Source: Desulfonatronum thioautotrophicum
GTDB lineage: Bacteria > Desulfobacterota > Desulfovibrionia > Desulfovibrionales > Desulfonatronaceae
NCBI RefSeq assembly: GCF_000934745.1
Contig: NZ_KN882170.1
Coordinates: 186,001 to 250,000 of the forward strand
Direction of reading: 5' to 3'
Length of the DNA: 64,000 nt
The notes below the pieces were generated by a model. It was not told the origin of the DNA. It searched no databases and saw nothing but the letters and a program-made list of their open reading frames with translations. A program made the translations under genes and the position numbers. Shown here piece by piece: positions 52,795 to 61,989 of the stretch (position 1 is the stretch's first letter; each line of letters starts with the position of its first letter).

Positions 52795-52844
52795 GTCCGT
52801 TCCTGCCAGAGGGCCTAGCTGAGTGTTGAAAAAGTCCTTCTCCT

Positions 52845-52983
52845 CAGTCCGTTCAAAAATCCCAATTGCCAGGAACAAACCGGCACTTACAGGAAAATCT
52901 CGCCCCGAAATACGAGAAAGCGGCTTTGACCAAAGCAAGTATCGGAGCGGCGACGCAGCAATTGGGAGTTTTTCAACGGACTG
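52845..52983. repeat. Inverted-repeat (MITE-like) element downstream of the suf operon
   Basis: CAGTCCGTTCAAAAATCCCA plus ATTGC (52845-52869) is inverted, with two mismatches, at 52958-52983. A third partial GTTGAAAAAGTCC lies at about 52824. The right arm abuts the stop codon of the SufB/D gene. The sequence ending in TCAACGGACTG is a kind of dispersed repeat seen in many deltaproteobacteria. It may also serve as a terminator for the suf transcript. Confidence 0.65.
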
Positions 52984-54183
52984 CTAGAACATGTCCTTTT
53001 CCGACTCCTGAATCGTTTTATCAATCGTCTGCCGCAATTTTTCCGGCAGGCCCATGATTTCCACGTTCAGAAAGCCGCGGACAATCGTGGATGTGGCTTC
53101 GTCCTCATCCAGTCCCCGGGCCATCAAGTACTCAATTTCCTCCTGGGCGATCTTGCCCACGGCCGCCTCGTGGGACAGCTCCACCCCGGAAACCGTCCCT
53201 TCCAGTTCGGGGATGGCGTGAATGACCCCGTTGCCCAGGATCAGCCCCTTGCACTCCAGGTGCCCTTTGGCCGGAACATGGCTGCCGATGATATGCCCCC
53301 GGGCGATAATCTTGCCCCCGGTGGTGATGGTCCGGGAGATGATTTCCCCCCGTGTCTCCGGTGCGTTCAGGAAAATTCGGTTGCCGGTATCCACCAGTGA
53401 ACCGGTGGGGGCGACGATCACCGAATTGAAGCGGGCCACGGCCCGGGGGCCGTTCAGATGAATGGATGGATAGGACTGGACGGACTCCACGGGTTTGAGC
53501 AGGACATAGTTGCTCTGGAATTCACCGTCCTCCTCCACAATGCCCACGGTGCGCGGCCTGACCATGACCTTTTCACCCCAGTTGTGGATCATCGTGAAGG
53601 TCAGTTTGCCGCCTTTTTTTACATAAAATTCTGAAATGCCCAGATGCAGAGCGGACTGCTCGTTGTGCGCCGTGGCGCATCCGGTGATGACGTGCAGTTC
53701 CGCACCCTCTTCAACGACAATGATGTTGTGCACATTCTGGGCAACGGCCTCGCCTTTGATGAACAGACAGGACTGGACCGGCTCCGTGATCTTCATCCCG
53801 GCCTTGACCCGCATGAAGTACCCGCCCTGCAGGGTTTCCTGATCGGCCAGCCGCGTGAAGTCATCCTGATCGCGTTTCACTGCGTTCCAGAAATAGTCCG
53901 GCAAACCGTCATACCGCCGCAGTGCCTCGGTGATGTCCAAAATCTCCACGTTGGGGTCACAGGTATCGCAGTGGACGCTCTTGTCGTCCACCTGAAGATA
54001 GCTCCCGCTCCGCCCAACATTGTCCAAATCCACCCCGGACATCAACAGGCGCTCCTTGTCCTCCGGGCTCAGGGAACGGATATCCGCTATGCCCGCGGAC
54101 TTCCCGGAAAAGGCATACTTGGAAGCGTCGAATTTGGGTGATGCTGGTGGAGGGCTTTGGGCTTTATCAGCTAATTCAGACAT
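52984..54183 (-). CDS. sufB: SufB/SufD-type Fe-S scaffold protein
   Basis: A 399-residue SufB/D protein starting at ATG 54183 within the end of sufC (13-base overlap). Marks of the beta-helix core are GISEFYVKKGGKLTFTMIHNWG, LVDTGNRIFLNAPETRGEIISRTITTGG (in parts), and HEAAVGKIAQEEIEYLMARGLDEDEA, the C-terminal signature. A CDTCDP motif (about residue 70) may be a metal ligand. As the only SufB/D gene with sufC, it is of the minimal SufBC type found in anaerobes. No sufS or sufU is nearby. Confidence 0.9.
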   Translation of the reverse strand: MSELADKAQSPPPASPKFDASKYAFSGKSAGIADIRSLSPEDKERLLMSGVDLDNVGRSGSYLQVDDKSVHCDTCDPNVEILDITEALRRYDGLPDYFWNAVKRDQDDFTRLADQETLQGGYFMRVKAGMKITEPVQSCLFIKGEAVAQNVHNIIVVEEGAELHVITGCATAHNEQSALHLGISEFYVKKGGKLTFTMIHNWGEKVMVRPRTVGIVEEDGEFQSNYVLLKPVESVQSYPSIHLNGPRAVARFNSVIVAPTGSLVDTGNRIFLNAPETRGEIISRTITTGGKIIARGHIIGSHVPAKGHLECKGLILGNGVIHAIPELEGTVSGVELSHEAAVGKIAQEEIEYLMARGLDEDEATSTIVRGFLNVEIMGLPEKLRQTIDKTIQESEKDMF

Positions 54184-54935
54184 CGCACGCACTCCTTGTA
54201 ACCAAACTTTCCAATATGTTCCAAAATCACACGCGGATTGGCCTCGCAACAGAGTACTCCGTTGTGGAGCACCTGGCCGCGATCCGCGTGGATGTAGTCC
54301 AGAATGTACCCGGTATGGGTGATGATCAGCCCCGATGTCTTCCGGCCGGCCTGCAGTTCCTTCATGCTTTTGTCGGGTTTGGGCTCCTGGGAACCATTGA
54401 GCAGTTCCCGGACCGTATTGCCGATCAAGGCCATATTCTCCAGGTCAACCCCGGACTCGGGCTCGTCGAACAGCAACAGGGAAGGCTTTTGCGCCATCAG
54501 TTGCAACAGTTCAGAGCGCTTGATCTCGCCTCCGGAGAAACCGGAATTGATATCCCGATCCAGAAATTGGTCGAAATTGACCTTGCGGGCCATGGCGTCC
54601 ACATCCACGTCCTGATCGCGGTGGTGCGCGCACATGCTCACAAGATGACGCGTCTTCAAGCCGTGAATCGTCGGTGGGCGCTGAAAGGACATCCCAATCC
54701 CCAGCCTGGCCCGTTCATAAATCGGGGCATGCGTGATATCATGCCCCCGGAAGGTAATCTTCCCGCCGGTGACCGTATAGTTGGCAAACCCCATCAACGT
54801 CATCAGCAACGACGTCTTGCCCGAGCCGTTGGGGCCGAACAAGATAAACGTCTCTCCTTCCTTGATTTCCAGACTGACGCCTTGAAGCACTTCCCGCCCG
54901 TCGATGGAAACCCGAAGATCCTCGATCAACAACAT
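54171..54935 (-). CDS. sufC: SufC ATPase of Fe-S cluster assembly
   Basis: A 254-residue ABC-type ATPase. Walker A GPNGSGKTSLL (residues about 33-43), Q-loop FQRPPTIHGLKTR, signature FSGGEIKRSELLQ, Walker B SLLLFDEPESGVDLE. The start at ATG 54935 has GGGAG five bases upstream. It opens the two-gene suf operon. Together with one SufB/D it would form the scaffold complex; the full SUF set (A, D, S, E) is missing. Confidence 0.95.
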   Translation of the reverse strand: MLLIEDLRVSIDGREVLQGVSLEIKEGETFILFGPNGSGKTSLLMTLMGFANYTVTGGKITFRGHDITHAPIYERARLGIGMSFQRPPTIHGLKTRHLVSMCAHHRDQDVDVDAMARKVNFDQFLDRDINSGFSGGEIKRSELLQLMAQKPSLLLFDEPESGVDLENMALIGNTVRELLNGSQEPKPDKSMKELQAGRKTSGLIITHTGYILDYIHADRGQVLHNGVLCCEANPRVILEHIGKFGYKECVRCLN

Positions 54936-55081
54936 ACGCGCTCCCTTTCCTGCATGTAGGTGACAAACTTTTCATTAACTGTATGCGCATCAAAACGGCA
55001 AGTCCAGGCTGCCACCCAGGAGAAAAAAACGGATTGAAAAAATTCTTGCCAAGAGCCGGCCTTTCACATAAAGATTCGGGT

Positions 55082-55157
<76 letters not shown>

Positions 55158-55191
55158 CTGAAAAGACACAAAAAAGATCGCCAAAAACAGC

Positions 55192-55227
55192 AAAGCCTTC
55201 CGAAAATTTTTCGGAAGGCTTTTTTTG
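55192..55227 (+). terminator. Terminator of the tRNA-Val transcript
   Basis: AAAGCCTTCCGAAAA pairs with TTTTCGGAAGGCTTT in a long perfect hairpin, followed by TTTTTT. It starts 35 bases after the CCA end. The symmetrical A/T tracts could also stop minus-strand transcription. Confidence 0.9.
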
Positions 55228-55399
55228 TATCTGCCAAAAAAGCCGGGTGGTTGTCTCCCGAACAAGGCAAGCACTCCATCAGGCAGCCAAGGCCGGCCTT
55301 CGGAGAAGCACCATTTTTTTGAACTGGACCCGAGGACGCTTTTTGGCAGCGCGCCCTCAGACCCGGATCTCATCAGACCCGGATCTCATCGATGACGGA

Positions 55400-56992
55400 T
55401 CATGTCGTCGTGCAGTCCTCTGGAGCCTGGGCGCGCATTTCCGAAATGATTGCATTCAGCTCCACGGCCATATTCGCCACCTGGGAGACGCTCCGTGAGG
55501 AATGATCCATGACCTCGCTGGTCTCCGAGGCGATTCGATTGATCTCGTCCACCCCGCGATTGATTTCCTCACTGGTGGCCGACTGCTGCTCAGCGGCCGT
55601 GGCGATGGACCGGACCTGATCCGCTGCCTGTTCGGCAAGGCCGAGAATTTCCTGGAGGGACCGCCCGGAAAGACTGGCCTGGGTGGTGGCCTCCTCAATG
55701 GTGCCCACAGCCTGATCCATACGCGAAATGCTGTCCTGGGTACCCCGTTGAATAGCGGAAATGGCCTCCCCCACCTCTTTGGTGGCATTCATGGTCTTTT
55801 CGGCCAGCTTGCGCACCTCGTCGGCCACCACGGCAAATCCCCTTCCGGCATCCCCGGCCCGGGCTGCTTCGATGGCCGCGTTCAAGGCCAAAAGATTGGT
55901 TTGATCTGCAATGTCCTCAATCACGCCCATGATCCGCCCGATCTGTTCGGCCTGAAGACCGAGCTGTCCCAGGCTGGACCGCACTTCCGAAGACTGGGAC
56001 TGCACCTTGGTGATGGCGGCAACAGACTCGCTTACCACCTTTTCCCCATCCATGGCCTTGCTCCTAGCCTGTTCCGAGGCCTCGGCCGCATTGGAGGCAT
56101 TTTTGGCCACCTCCAGAACCGTGGCGTTCATTTCCTCCATGGCCGTTGCCGTCTCCGCGGTTCGCGAGCGCTGATCCTCGGCACCATGATGGGCCTGCTC
56201 AACCTGCTCGGCCAGTTTTTCCGCGGCAGCTGTCAGGGATTTGGCGACCTCGGAAGCCTTGCCCGCGGCTGTGGAGATAATCTCGTTTTGTGCACAGAGT
56301 TTGGCCTCGGAAGCCCGGATAGCGGACAGGTCTGTATAGATGCACAGCGCCCCCATCATCTTGCCTTCGATATCAAAGAGGGGAGCTGCGTCAATGTGAA
56401 TGTTTCGCCTGCCCCCCTTGCGGCCGATGAATTCGACTTCCTTGCTGATGGATTGCCGGTCACGCATGGCCGTTGCCAGCACTGTCTGGCGTTTTTCACC
56501 ATAAAAAAACAGCGATACATCTTGCCCATAGTAATCCTCGGGCTTGCCGTCGTGTTCAAGCATGCGAATCAGCCCTTGATTTCCGTAGATGAAAACTTCG
56601 TTGACGTCCGTCACCACGAAGGGAGTGACCATGCTGCGCATCACCCCTCTGGACAAACTCAATTCATGTTTAAGGTGGGTGAGCATTTCCCGCAGTTTTT
56701 CCTGGCTTTGCCCCAAAAGGCCCGCGTCCGTCGCTGGTGCAAACATGCATTGATATTCCCCGCTACAAATGGCTTCCGCGCAGGATCTATTGCCCTGCAG
56801 TACGGCAGAAACTCTGGCGAAGTGTCCCTGCATCAGCACCGCAAGCAGCAGGAATCCCCCGAGAGCCGCCGCCAGAATCACCCAGGCAGCAGCCTGCAGG
56901 AGGAAGAGGAGGAAAAGGGCCAAAGAGGAGACCACGGTCAGACCCAAACCGATCAGACGATACCCCTCCAGGGAAAACAGACTCCGCGACAT
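55400..56992 (-). CDS. Methyl-accepting chemotaxis protein with PAS domain
   Basis: A 530-residue chemoreceptor. ATG 56992 has GGAG six bases upstream. Two adjacent hydrophobic helices near the N-terminus (residues about 10-60) are separated by no more than a few residues, so there is no large periplasmic sensor domain. A PAS domain lies at about 115-235 ([30 protein letters not shown]). The signalling domain's hairpin tip is [40 protein letters not shown] (given by its position about 365-405). It senses an intracellular redox or ligand state. The gene before it is a TPR protein. Confidence 0.93.
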   Translation of the reverse strand: MSRSLFSLEGYRLIGLGLTVVSSLALFLLFLLQAAAWVILAAALGGFLLLAVLMQGHFARVSAVLQGNRSCAEAICSGEYQCMFAPATDAGLLGQSQEKLREMLTHLKHELSLSRGVMRSMVTPFVVTDVNEVFIYGNQGLIRMLEHDGKPEDYYGQDVSLFFYGEKRQTVLATAMRDRQSISKEVEFIGRKGGRRNIHIDAAPLFDIEGKMMGALCIYTDLSAIRASEAKLCAQNEIISTAAGKASEVAKSLTAAAEKLAEQVEQAHHGAEDQRSRTAETATAMEEMNATVLEVAKNASNAAEASEQARSKAMDGEKVVSESVAAITKVQSQSSEVRSSLGQLGLQAEQIGRIMGVIEDIADQTNLLALNAAIEAARAGDAGRGFAVVADEVRKLAEKTMNATKEVGEAISAIQRGTQDSISRMDQAVGTIEEATTQASLSGRSLQEILGLAEQAADQVRSIATAAEQQSATSEEINRGVDEINRIASETSEVMDHSSRSVSQVANMAVELNAIISEMRAQAPEDCTTT

Positions 56993-57376
56993 GCTCTTCT
57001 CCTTGTTTGTCGAATCCAAGCATCCAATGATCCAGACACGTTATCTATGCAGGAACAATTCCTTTGCCGCACCATGCAGGCAGGATTCCCAATGCCTCTT
57101 GATTCTTGTTTCCGAAGTACCGCACCACAAACCTGTGCAAAAAAATATGACGCGACAACTCAATTCATCAACCTGCGAGCTCCATTGTGTTCCAGGATAG
57201 GCGTCTTCCAGGATATGGCTGATTCAGATGCGATATGGAGCAGAAAGTCTTCCGTGGATGCAGGCTTCCTGATCACGCTTATTCGGATGAGCCGGGTGGT
57301 TTCTTTATGTCGAGGTTGTAATGTAGGGTATGAAGGCATCAAAGAAGCATCTTTGCGGCATCACGACTGGCAGCCC
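56993..57376. other. Intergenic stretch between the chemoreceptor and the TPR gene
   Basis: No gene with a ribosome site and family resemblance; a minus-strand frame at 57160-57342 has no support. It contains a possible sigma28 promoter at 57279-57306 for the chemoreceptor. Otherwise nothing is recognisable. Confidence 0.45.
57279..57306 (-). promoter_or_regulatory. Possible sigma28-type promoter of the chemoreceptor gene
   Basis: On the minus strand TAAAGAAA and, about 12 bases later, CCGAATAA resemble the sigma28 consensus TAAA-N15-GCCGATAA with an extra base. It lies about 290 bases upstream of the chemoreceptor start. Weak match; fliA is in the window. Confidence 0.25.
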
Positions 57377-58207
57377 TCAGGCTTGCGGCGTGGCGTGCAC
57401 CGGTCCGCCGCCAACGCCCCGATCGTGATGCTTCTGGGAATAGGCCAGGAATCGTCGCGCTTCGTCGAACTCCGGATTGATCCGCAACGCCGCCTCCAGG
57501 TGTTCTTGGCAAAGGGGGATATCTTGCATCTCCCAGAGAACCCGTGCGACGTTGAAGTGCAGATGCTCGTCTGTGGTATTGATGGCCACCGCCTTGGAAT
57601 AGTACTCTAAGGCTTCCGCCAGCAATCCGCTTTTACGCAGATTCATGCCGAACTCATTGAACCGGTGGCGTTCTCCCTCGGCAAAGACCCTATCGCTGTT
57701 CAAGATGCGCCTGAGGACTTTTTTCAACTGCTTGTAGTCTTTTTTTTGACAGCAGATGTCCCCAAGGCGCAAATTGGCTTGGGGATGCTGCTCATCAAGG
57801 AAGAGCACTTTGGCAAACTCCGCTTCCGCGGCATCCAGCTGATCGGCCTGAAACAATTCCTCGCCCCGGTCCAGCTTGCGTTGCAGGGACTGCAGCACCG
57901 GCTGGGTCTTCCGTTCGTAGTAATCAACTTCGGGCACGTATTCGGTCATCAAGGTCCGCTTGGTAATGGTCGAGGTCACTCCGGAAGGGAGGTTGTTGCT
58001 GTTCAGGGGCTGTACTTCGTAGCTCTCGTCGTCCAGACGGCGCACAAACCAGAACGTTTTTTGCTCCGCAGCCTGCCGGGTGCCGCCAAATCCGCTCATC
58101 TGGAAATTTTTCTTTGCATAGACTCCCAATATCATGTCACTGACCTCCACCCGCGGACCTGAGCGCATTTCCTGGGACACGTCCGCATTGCCTTTGGTTT
58201 CAACCAT
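57377..58207 (-). CDS. TPR-containing protein of unknown function
   Basis: A 276-residue protein beginning at the ATG at 58207; the frame opens at 58291 but the extra 28 residues are hydrophobic and have no support. The first 100 residues hold a beta-rich unit (MILGVYAKKNFQMSG, KTFWFVRRLDDESYEVQPLNSNNLPSG). Residues about 120-255 form three or four TPR-like repeats (LFQADQLDAAEAEFAKVLFLDEQHPQANLRLGD, then ALEYYSKAVAINTTDEHLHFNVARVLWEMQDI, given as positions). It may be an adaptor. Cotranscription with the chemoreceptor is unlikely because of the 384-base gap. Confidence 0.65.
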   Translation of the reverse strand: MVETKGNADVSQEMRSGPRVEVSDMILGVYAKKNFQMSGFGGTRQAAEQKTFWFVRRLDDESYEVQPLNSNNLPSGVTSTITKRTLMTEYVPEVDYYERKTQPVLQSLQRKLDRGEELFQADQLDAAEAEFAKVLFLDEQHPQANLRLGDICCQKKDYKQLKKVLRRILNSDRVFAEGERHRFNEFGMNLRKSGLLAEALEYYSKAVAINTTDEHLHFNVARVLWEMQDIPLCQEHLEAALRINPEFDEARRFLAYSQKHHDRGVGGGPVHATPQA

Positions 58208-58472
58208 CAAGTAATCCGGAAAAAATCCGTACTGAACGTTTGAAAAACACGCAAGCACGAAGCTGATCCGCCAGAAGTCCAGTAGGTGCATCGGAAATAA
58301 TCGTTATTCGGTCAGGGATCGAAAACAGAGGATTTCCGGTTCTCCTTCCTCTTGAGTGTTCGCCCCCCCGCTGGTATTGCGAAGCGGGACCAAGGGATGC
58401 AAATGGGTGCTTTTGGCGGATGGAATCGTTTTTTCACTTGGCTCCAAGACAACCCCTCCAAGGAAAGACATC

Positions 58473-58745
58473 GTGTGCGCAAAAACCAAGCAACCGGGCT
58501 TTGATGCCAATTTGAGTGAACTGCAACGGATTGTGAGCCGACTGGAAAACGAGGATCTTCCCTTGGAAACCGGGGTTGGCCTCTTCAAGGAAGGGGTAGC
58601 GCTGGCTCAAAACTGCCGCAAGCTTTTGGAATCTGCCAGAAACGATGTAATGGTCCTTTCCCAGGGGCTTCAGGAGCCCTTGGATCCCACTCCGAATTCA
58701 CCGGCCGACGTATCGGAGAACGACGATGAAAGCATATCTCGCTGA
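58473..58745 (+). CDS. xseB: Exodeoxyribonuclease VII small subunit
   Basis: A 90-residue XseB. GTG 58473 is the start, with AAGGAA upstream; the longer frame to 58356 is not supported. FDANLSELQRIVSRLENEDLPLETGVGLFKEG is the family core (positions about 10-40) and AQNCRKLLESA follows. The C-terminus is acidic. XseA is not in the window. The gene overlaps ispA by 20 bases, which is the typical xseB-ispA-dxs arrangement. Confidence 0.9.
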   Translation: MCAKTKQPGFDANLSELQRIVSRLENEDLPLETGVGLFKEGVALAQNCRKLLESARNDVMVLSQGLQEPLDPTPNSPADVSENDDESISR

Positions 58746-59604
58746 ACTGGGGAGCAAGGTGGACAGCTACCTGGCGACTTGCCTGCAACGCCCTGACGTC
58801 CCGGAACAGCTCCTCCAGGCCATGGAATACAGCCTGCTGGCCGGCGGCAAACGCCTCCGTCCGGTTTTGTGCCTTGTCTGGGCGGAAATGGTCGGCGAAG
58901 ACCAGAGCCATGTTCTGCCCGCCGCCGCCGCTCTGGAATGCATCCACACCTATTCCCTGATCCATGATGACCTGCCGCCCATGGATGACGACGACCTTCG
59001 CCGGGGCAAACCGGCCAACCACAAACGCTTTGGCGAGGCCATGGCCATCCTGGCCGGCGACGCCCTGCTCACCGAGGCCTTCGGCCTCTTCATGCGCTGT
59101 AACGTACCTCCAGAGCGGGTGCTCACCGCCGGGTTGGAGTTGGTCCAGGCCGCGGGAGCTTCGGGAATGGTCGGTGGACAGGTCTTGGACATGCAATGGA
59201 CCGGCGGCACGGTTGACGTGAAAGATCTGTCCCGGATGCAGGAATTGAAAACCGGAGCCATGATCCGTGCTTCCTGCGTTTGCGGGGCGATCCTTGGTGG
59301 CGCCAATACAGGGGACATCGGCCGTGCCGCGGCCTACGGGATGCATATCGGCCGAGCGTTTCAGATCACGGACGATATTTTGGACGTAACCGGCGACCAG
59401 GAGATCCTGGGCAAGCCCGTTGGCAGCGATCAGGGACTGGGCAAGGTCACGTATCCCGCCCTGATCGGACTGGAAGGCAGCCGGAATCTGGCCCGATCCC
59501 ATACGGACCAGGCCCTCGCCTCGTTGGATGCATTTGCCGGACCGGAGGACCAAACCCGTTTCCTGCGCGAACTGGCCGAATACATCCTTGTTCGTGCGAC
59601 CTGA
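58726..59604 (+). CDS. ispA: Farnesyl (polyprenyl) diphosphate synthase
   Basis: A 292-residue trans-prenyltransferase. First Asp-rich motif DDLPPMDDDD (about residues 80-89), GGKRLRP at 40-46, and second Asp-rich motif FQITDDILDVTGD (about 215-227). The chain-length residues before the first motif fit farnesyl diphosphate synthase. It supplies isoprenoid precursors for undecaprenyl phosphate and quinones. It overlaps xseB and is followed by dxs after 75 bases. Confidence 0.95.
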   Translation: MKAYLAELGSKVDSYLATCLQRPDVPEQLLQAMEYSLLAGGKRLRPVLCLVWAEMVGEDQSHVLPAAAALECIHTYSLIHDDLPPMDDDDLRRGKPANHKRFGEAMAILAGDALLTEAFGLFMRCNVPPERVLTAGLELVQAAGASGMVGGQVLDMQWTGGTVDVKDLSRMQELKTGAMIRASCVCGAILGGANTGDIGRAAAYGMHIGRAFQITDDILDVTGDQEILGKPVGSDQGLGKVTYPALIGLEGSRNLARSHTDQALASLDAFAGPEDQTRFLRELAEYILVRAT

Positions 59605-59679
59605 TCCAATTCCTGACAGCTCCCGGATCCATATCGCGCTTTTTTTCACGATTGGAACAACCAACCCACTCCACCGACC

Positions 59680-61758
59680 ATGACCAGCCACAGCAACGCT
59701 TCGTTTTTGCCCAGGGAGGCAACACCATTGCAACACCTCGCAGACGAGCACACCGCCGAACCGCGCACGACGACCTCCTCGGAATCCTTGGAAGTTCGCG
59801 AGCAGTCCACCAGTCCGGACGGGCATGCCCTGTTTTCCGCCGTCAACCACCCCGGCGACCTTGCGGCCCTGAGCATTACCCAATTGGAGGCCGTGGCCCG
59901 GGAAGTCCGACGACTGATCATCTCCACGGTCTCAGCCAACGGCGGGCACCTAGCCCCCTCCCTGGGCGTCACCGACCTGACCCTGGCCCTGCTCAAGGTT
60001 TTCAACCCGGAACACGACCGCCTGATCTGGGATGTGGGGCACCAGGCCTATGCCTACAAAATTTTGACCGGCCGCCGGGAAAACTTTCGCTCCCTGCGGA
60101 CCATGGGCGGAATCAGCGGTTTTCCCCGCATGGCCGAGAGCCCCTTTGACCATTTCGGCGTCGGCCACTCCAGCACCTCCATTTCCGCGGCCCTGGGCAT
60201 GGCCATCGCCCGGGACCTGGCCGGCAAGAATCACACCGTGGCCGCCATCATTGGCGACGGCTCCATGACCGCCGGGTTGGCGTACGAAGGCCTGAACCAG
60301 GCCGGAGACCTGGGGGTGAACATGACCGTGGTGCTCAACGACAACGAAATGTCCATTTCCCGAAATGTCGGGGCCTTGTCCTCTTTTCTCAGCCGCAAAC
60401 TCTCCAAGCGCTGGGTCCAGCGCTTCAAACAGCAGATGGAAACCTGGATGCGCCAGGTGCCTCGTTTCGGCGACGACTTGGCCAACTACGCCCGGCTCAG
60501 TGAATCCTCCTTCAAGGGCTTTTTCACCCCGGGAATGATCTTCGAGGCGTTCAAATTCAACTACATCGGCCCGATCAACGGGCACAGCATGCCGGATATG
60601 GTGGACATCTTCCAGCAGGTCCGGGAACTGAACGGCCCGGTTCTGGTCCATGTCTTGACCACCAAAGGCAAGGGCTATGTTCCAGCCGAAACCAACCCCA
60701 CCTATTTTCACGGGGTAGGCTGTTTTGTTCCGGAAACCGGAGAAGCCAAGAAGCATGCCAGCTGTCTGCCCTCCTACACGGAAATATTTGGACGGACCCT
60801 GGTGGACCTGGCCGCGAAAAACGATAAGATCGTGGCCATTACCGCGGCCATGCCCGAGGGCACCGGCCTACACCACTTTGCGGACGCCTATCCGGACCGC
60901 TTCTTTGATGTAGGCATCTGTGAACAGCACGCCGTGACCATGGCCGCGGGACTCGCGTCCCAGGGCTTCCGCCCCGTTGTCGCCGTCTACTCAACCTTCA
61001 TGCAGCGCTCCTATGACCAAATCGTCCACGACGTCTGTCTGCAGAACCTGCCGGTCACGCTCTGCCTGGACCGGGCCGGTTTGGTGGGTGAGGACGGAGC
61101 CACCCACCATGGAACGTTCGACATCTCCTACCTGCGCCACATTCCCAACCTGCTGTTCATGGCTCCCAAGGACGAGCCGGAACTGCAAAGCATGCTGGCC
61201 ACGGCCTTGAGTCACCCCGGCCCGACAGCCATCCGGTATCCCCGCGGTGTCGGCGTGGGGGCTTCAACCGTGGACACCCCCGAGCCTTTGCCCGTGGGAC
61301 GCGGGGAGACCTTACGGCAGGGCCCTGATGCCGTGATTGTCGCCCTGGGCAGCCGGGTGCATCCGAGCCTGGAAGCCGCGGAAGAACTGGCAGCGGAAAC
61401 AGGCCGGGACGTGGCCGTATTCAATGCGCGGTTCATCAAGCCGCTGCCCGGTGAGCAGTTGCTGGAGCTGGCTCGCAGCCACTCCCGAATCCTTGTTGTG
61501 GAGGAAAATGTGGTTGCCGGTGGATTCGGCTCGGCAGTGCTGGAGTTTCTTGCAGGGCAGGGCGTCCTGCACGGACAACGCATCCGTCTGCTGGGCATTC
61601 CGGACCATTTCGTGGAACATGGCCCGCAACGGATCCTGCGCCATCACGTTGGCCTGGACAAGGCCGGAATCAAGAAGGCTCTGAATGAACTGCTGACCGA
61701 TCAATCGCCGACTCCAAGCAATGACCGCTTGGAACGGAGCCCATGTCCAAATTCCTGA
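59680..61758 (+). CDS. dxs: 1-deoxy-D-xylulose-5-phosphate synthase
   Basis: A thiamine-diphosphate enzyme of up to 692 residues. NHPGDLAALSITQLEAVAREVR corresponds to the normal N-terminus and lies at about residue 55, so this form has a 45-50-residue extension that may be a misassigned start. The ThDP motif is GDGSMTAG...NDN (about 190-225), and the pyrimidine-binding region has EQHAVTMAAG (about 415-424). First step of the MEP route, whose last enzyme ispH is at 50353. The gene overlaps the DUF2905 gene by 16 bases. Confidence 0.93.
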   Translation: MTSHSNASFLPREATPLQHLADEHTAEPRTTTSSESLEVREQSTSPDGHALFSAVNHPGDLAALSITQLEAVAREVRRLIISTVSANGGHLAPSLGVTDLTLALLKVFNPEHDRLIWDVGHQAYAYKILTGRRENFRSLRTMGGISGFPRMAESPFDHFGVGHSSTSISAALGMAIARDLAGKNHTVAAIIGDGSMTAGLAYEGLNQAGDLGVNMTVVLNDNEMSISRNVGALSSFLSRKLSKRWVQRFKQQMETWMRQVPRFGDDLANYARLSESSFKGFFTPGMIFEAFKFNYIGPINGHSMPDMVDIFQQVRELNGPVLVHVLTTKGKGYVPAETNPTYFHGVGCFVPETGEAKKHASCLPSYTEIFGRTLVDLAAKNDKIVAITAAMPEGTGLHHFADAYPDRFFDVGICEQHAVTMAAGLASQGFRPVVAVYSTFMQRSYDQIVHDVCLQNLPVTLCLDRAGLVGEDGATHHGTFDISYLRHIPNLLFMAPKDEPELQSMLATALSHPGPTAIRYPRGVGVGASTVDTPEPLPVGRGETLRQGPDAVIVALGSRVHPSLEAAEELAAETGRDVAVFNARFIKPLPGEQLLELARSHSRILVVEENVVAGGFGSAVLEFLAGQGVLHGQRIRLLGIPDHFVEHGPQRILRHHVGLDKAGIKKALNELLTDQSPTPSNDRLERSPCPNS

Positions 61759-61943
61759 CCCTGATCATTGTTTTCCTGATAGTGACCGGACTGTTCCGAC
61801 CGATACTTCGCAAACTCCGACTGGGCAGACTTCCCGGTGACATTCTGATCCAGCGCCAGGACTTTCGGCTGTACCTGCCCCTCACCAGCAGCCTCCTGGT
61901 CGGCGTTGCCCTGCTCCTTCTGGTCTGGCTGTTTCGCCACTGA
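61743..61943 (+). CDS. DUF2905 small membrane protein
   Basis: A 66-residue protein with two membrane helices (LTLIIVFLIVTGLF and LTSSLLVGVALLLLVWLF) around the family core LRLGRLPGDILIQRQDFRLYLPL. DUF2905 genes are common next to housekeeping genes and have no known function. Start overlaps dxs. Confidence 0.75.
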   Translation: MSKFLTLIIVFLIVTGLFRPILRKLRLGRLPGDILIQRQDFRLYLPLTSSLLVGVALLLLVWLFRH

Positions 61944-61989
61944 CGTCTCGCATGCCCGTACCGCTTCACCTTCAACATGGAGCCACCAG

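Noticed and set aside
55502-57610. A 702-residue open frame on the plus strand
   Set aside because: It lies opposite the chemoreceptor gene, which has clear motifs, and arises from GC-rich codon bias.
58585-59883. A 432-residue minus-strand frame opposite ispA
   Set aside because: Shadow of ispA; no family resemblance.
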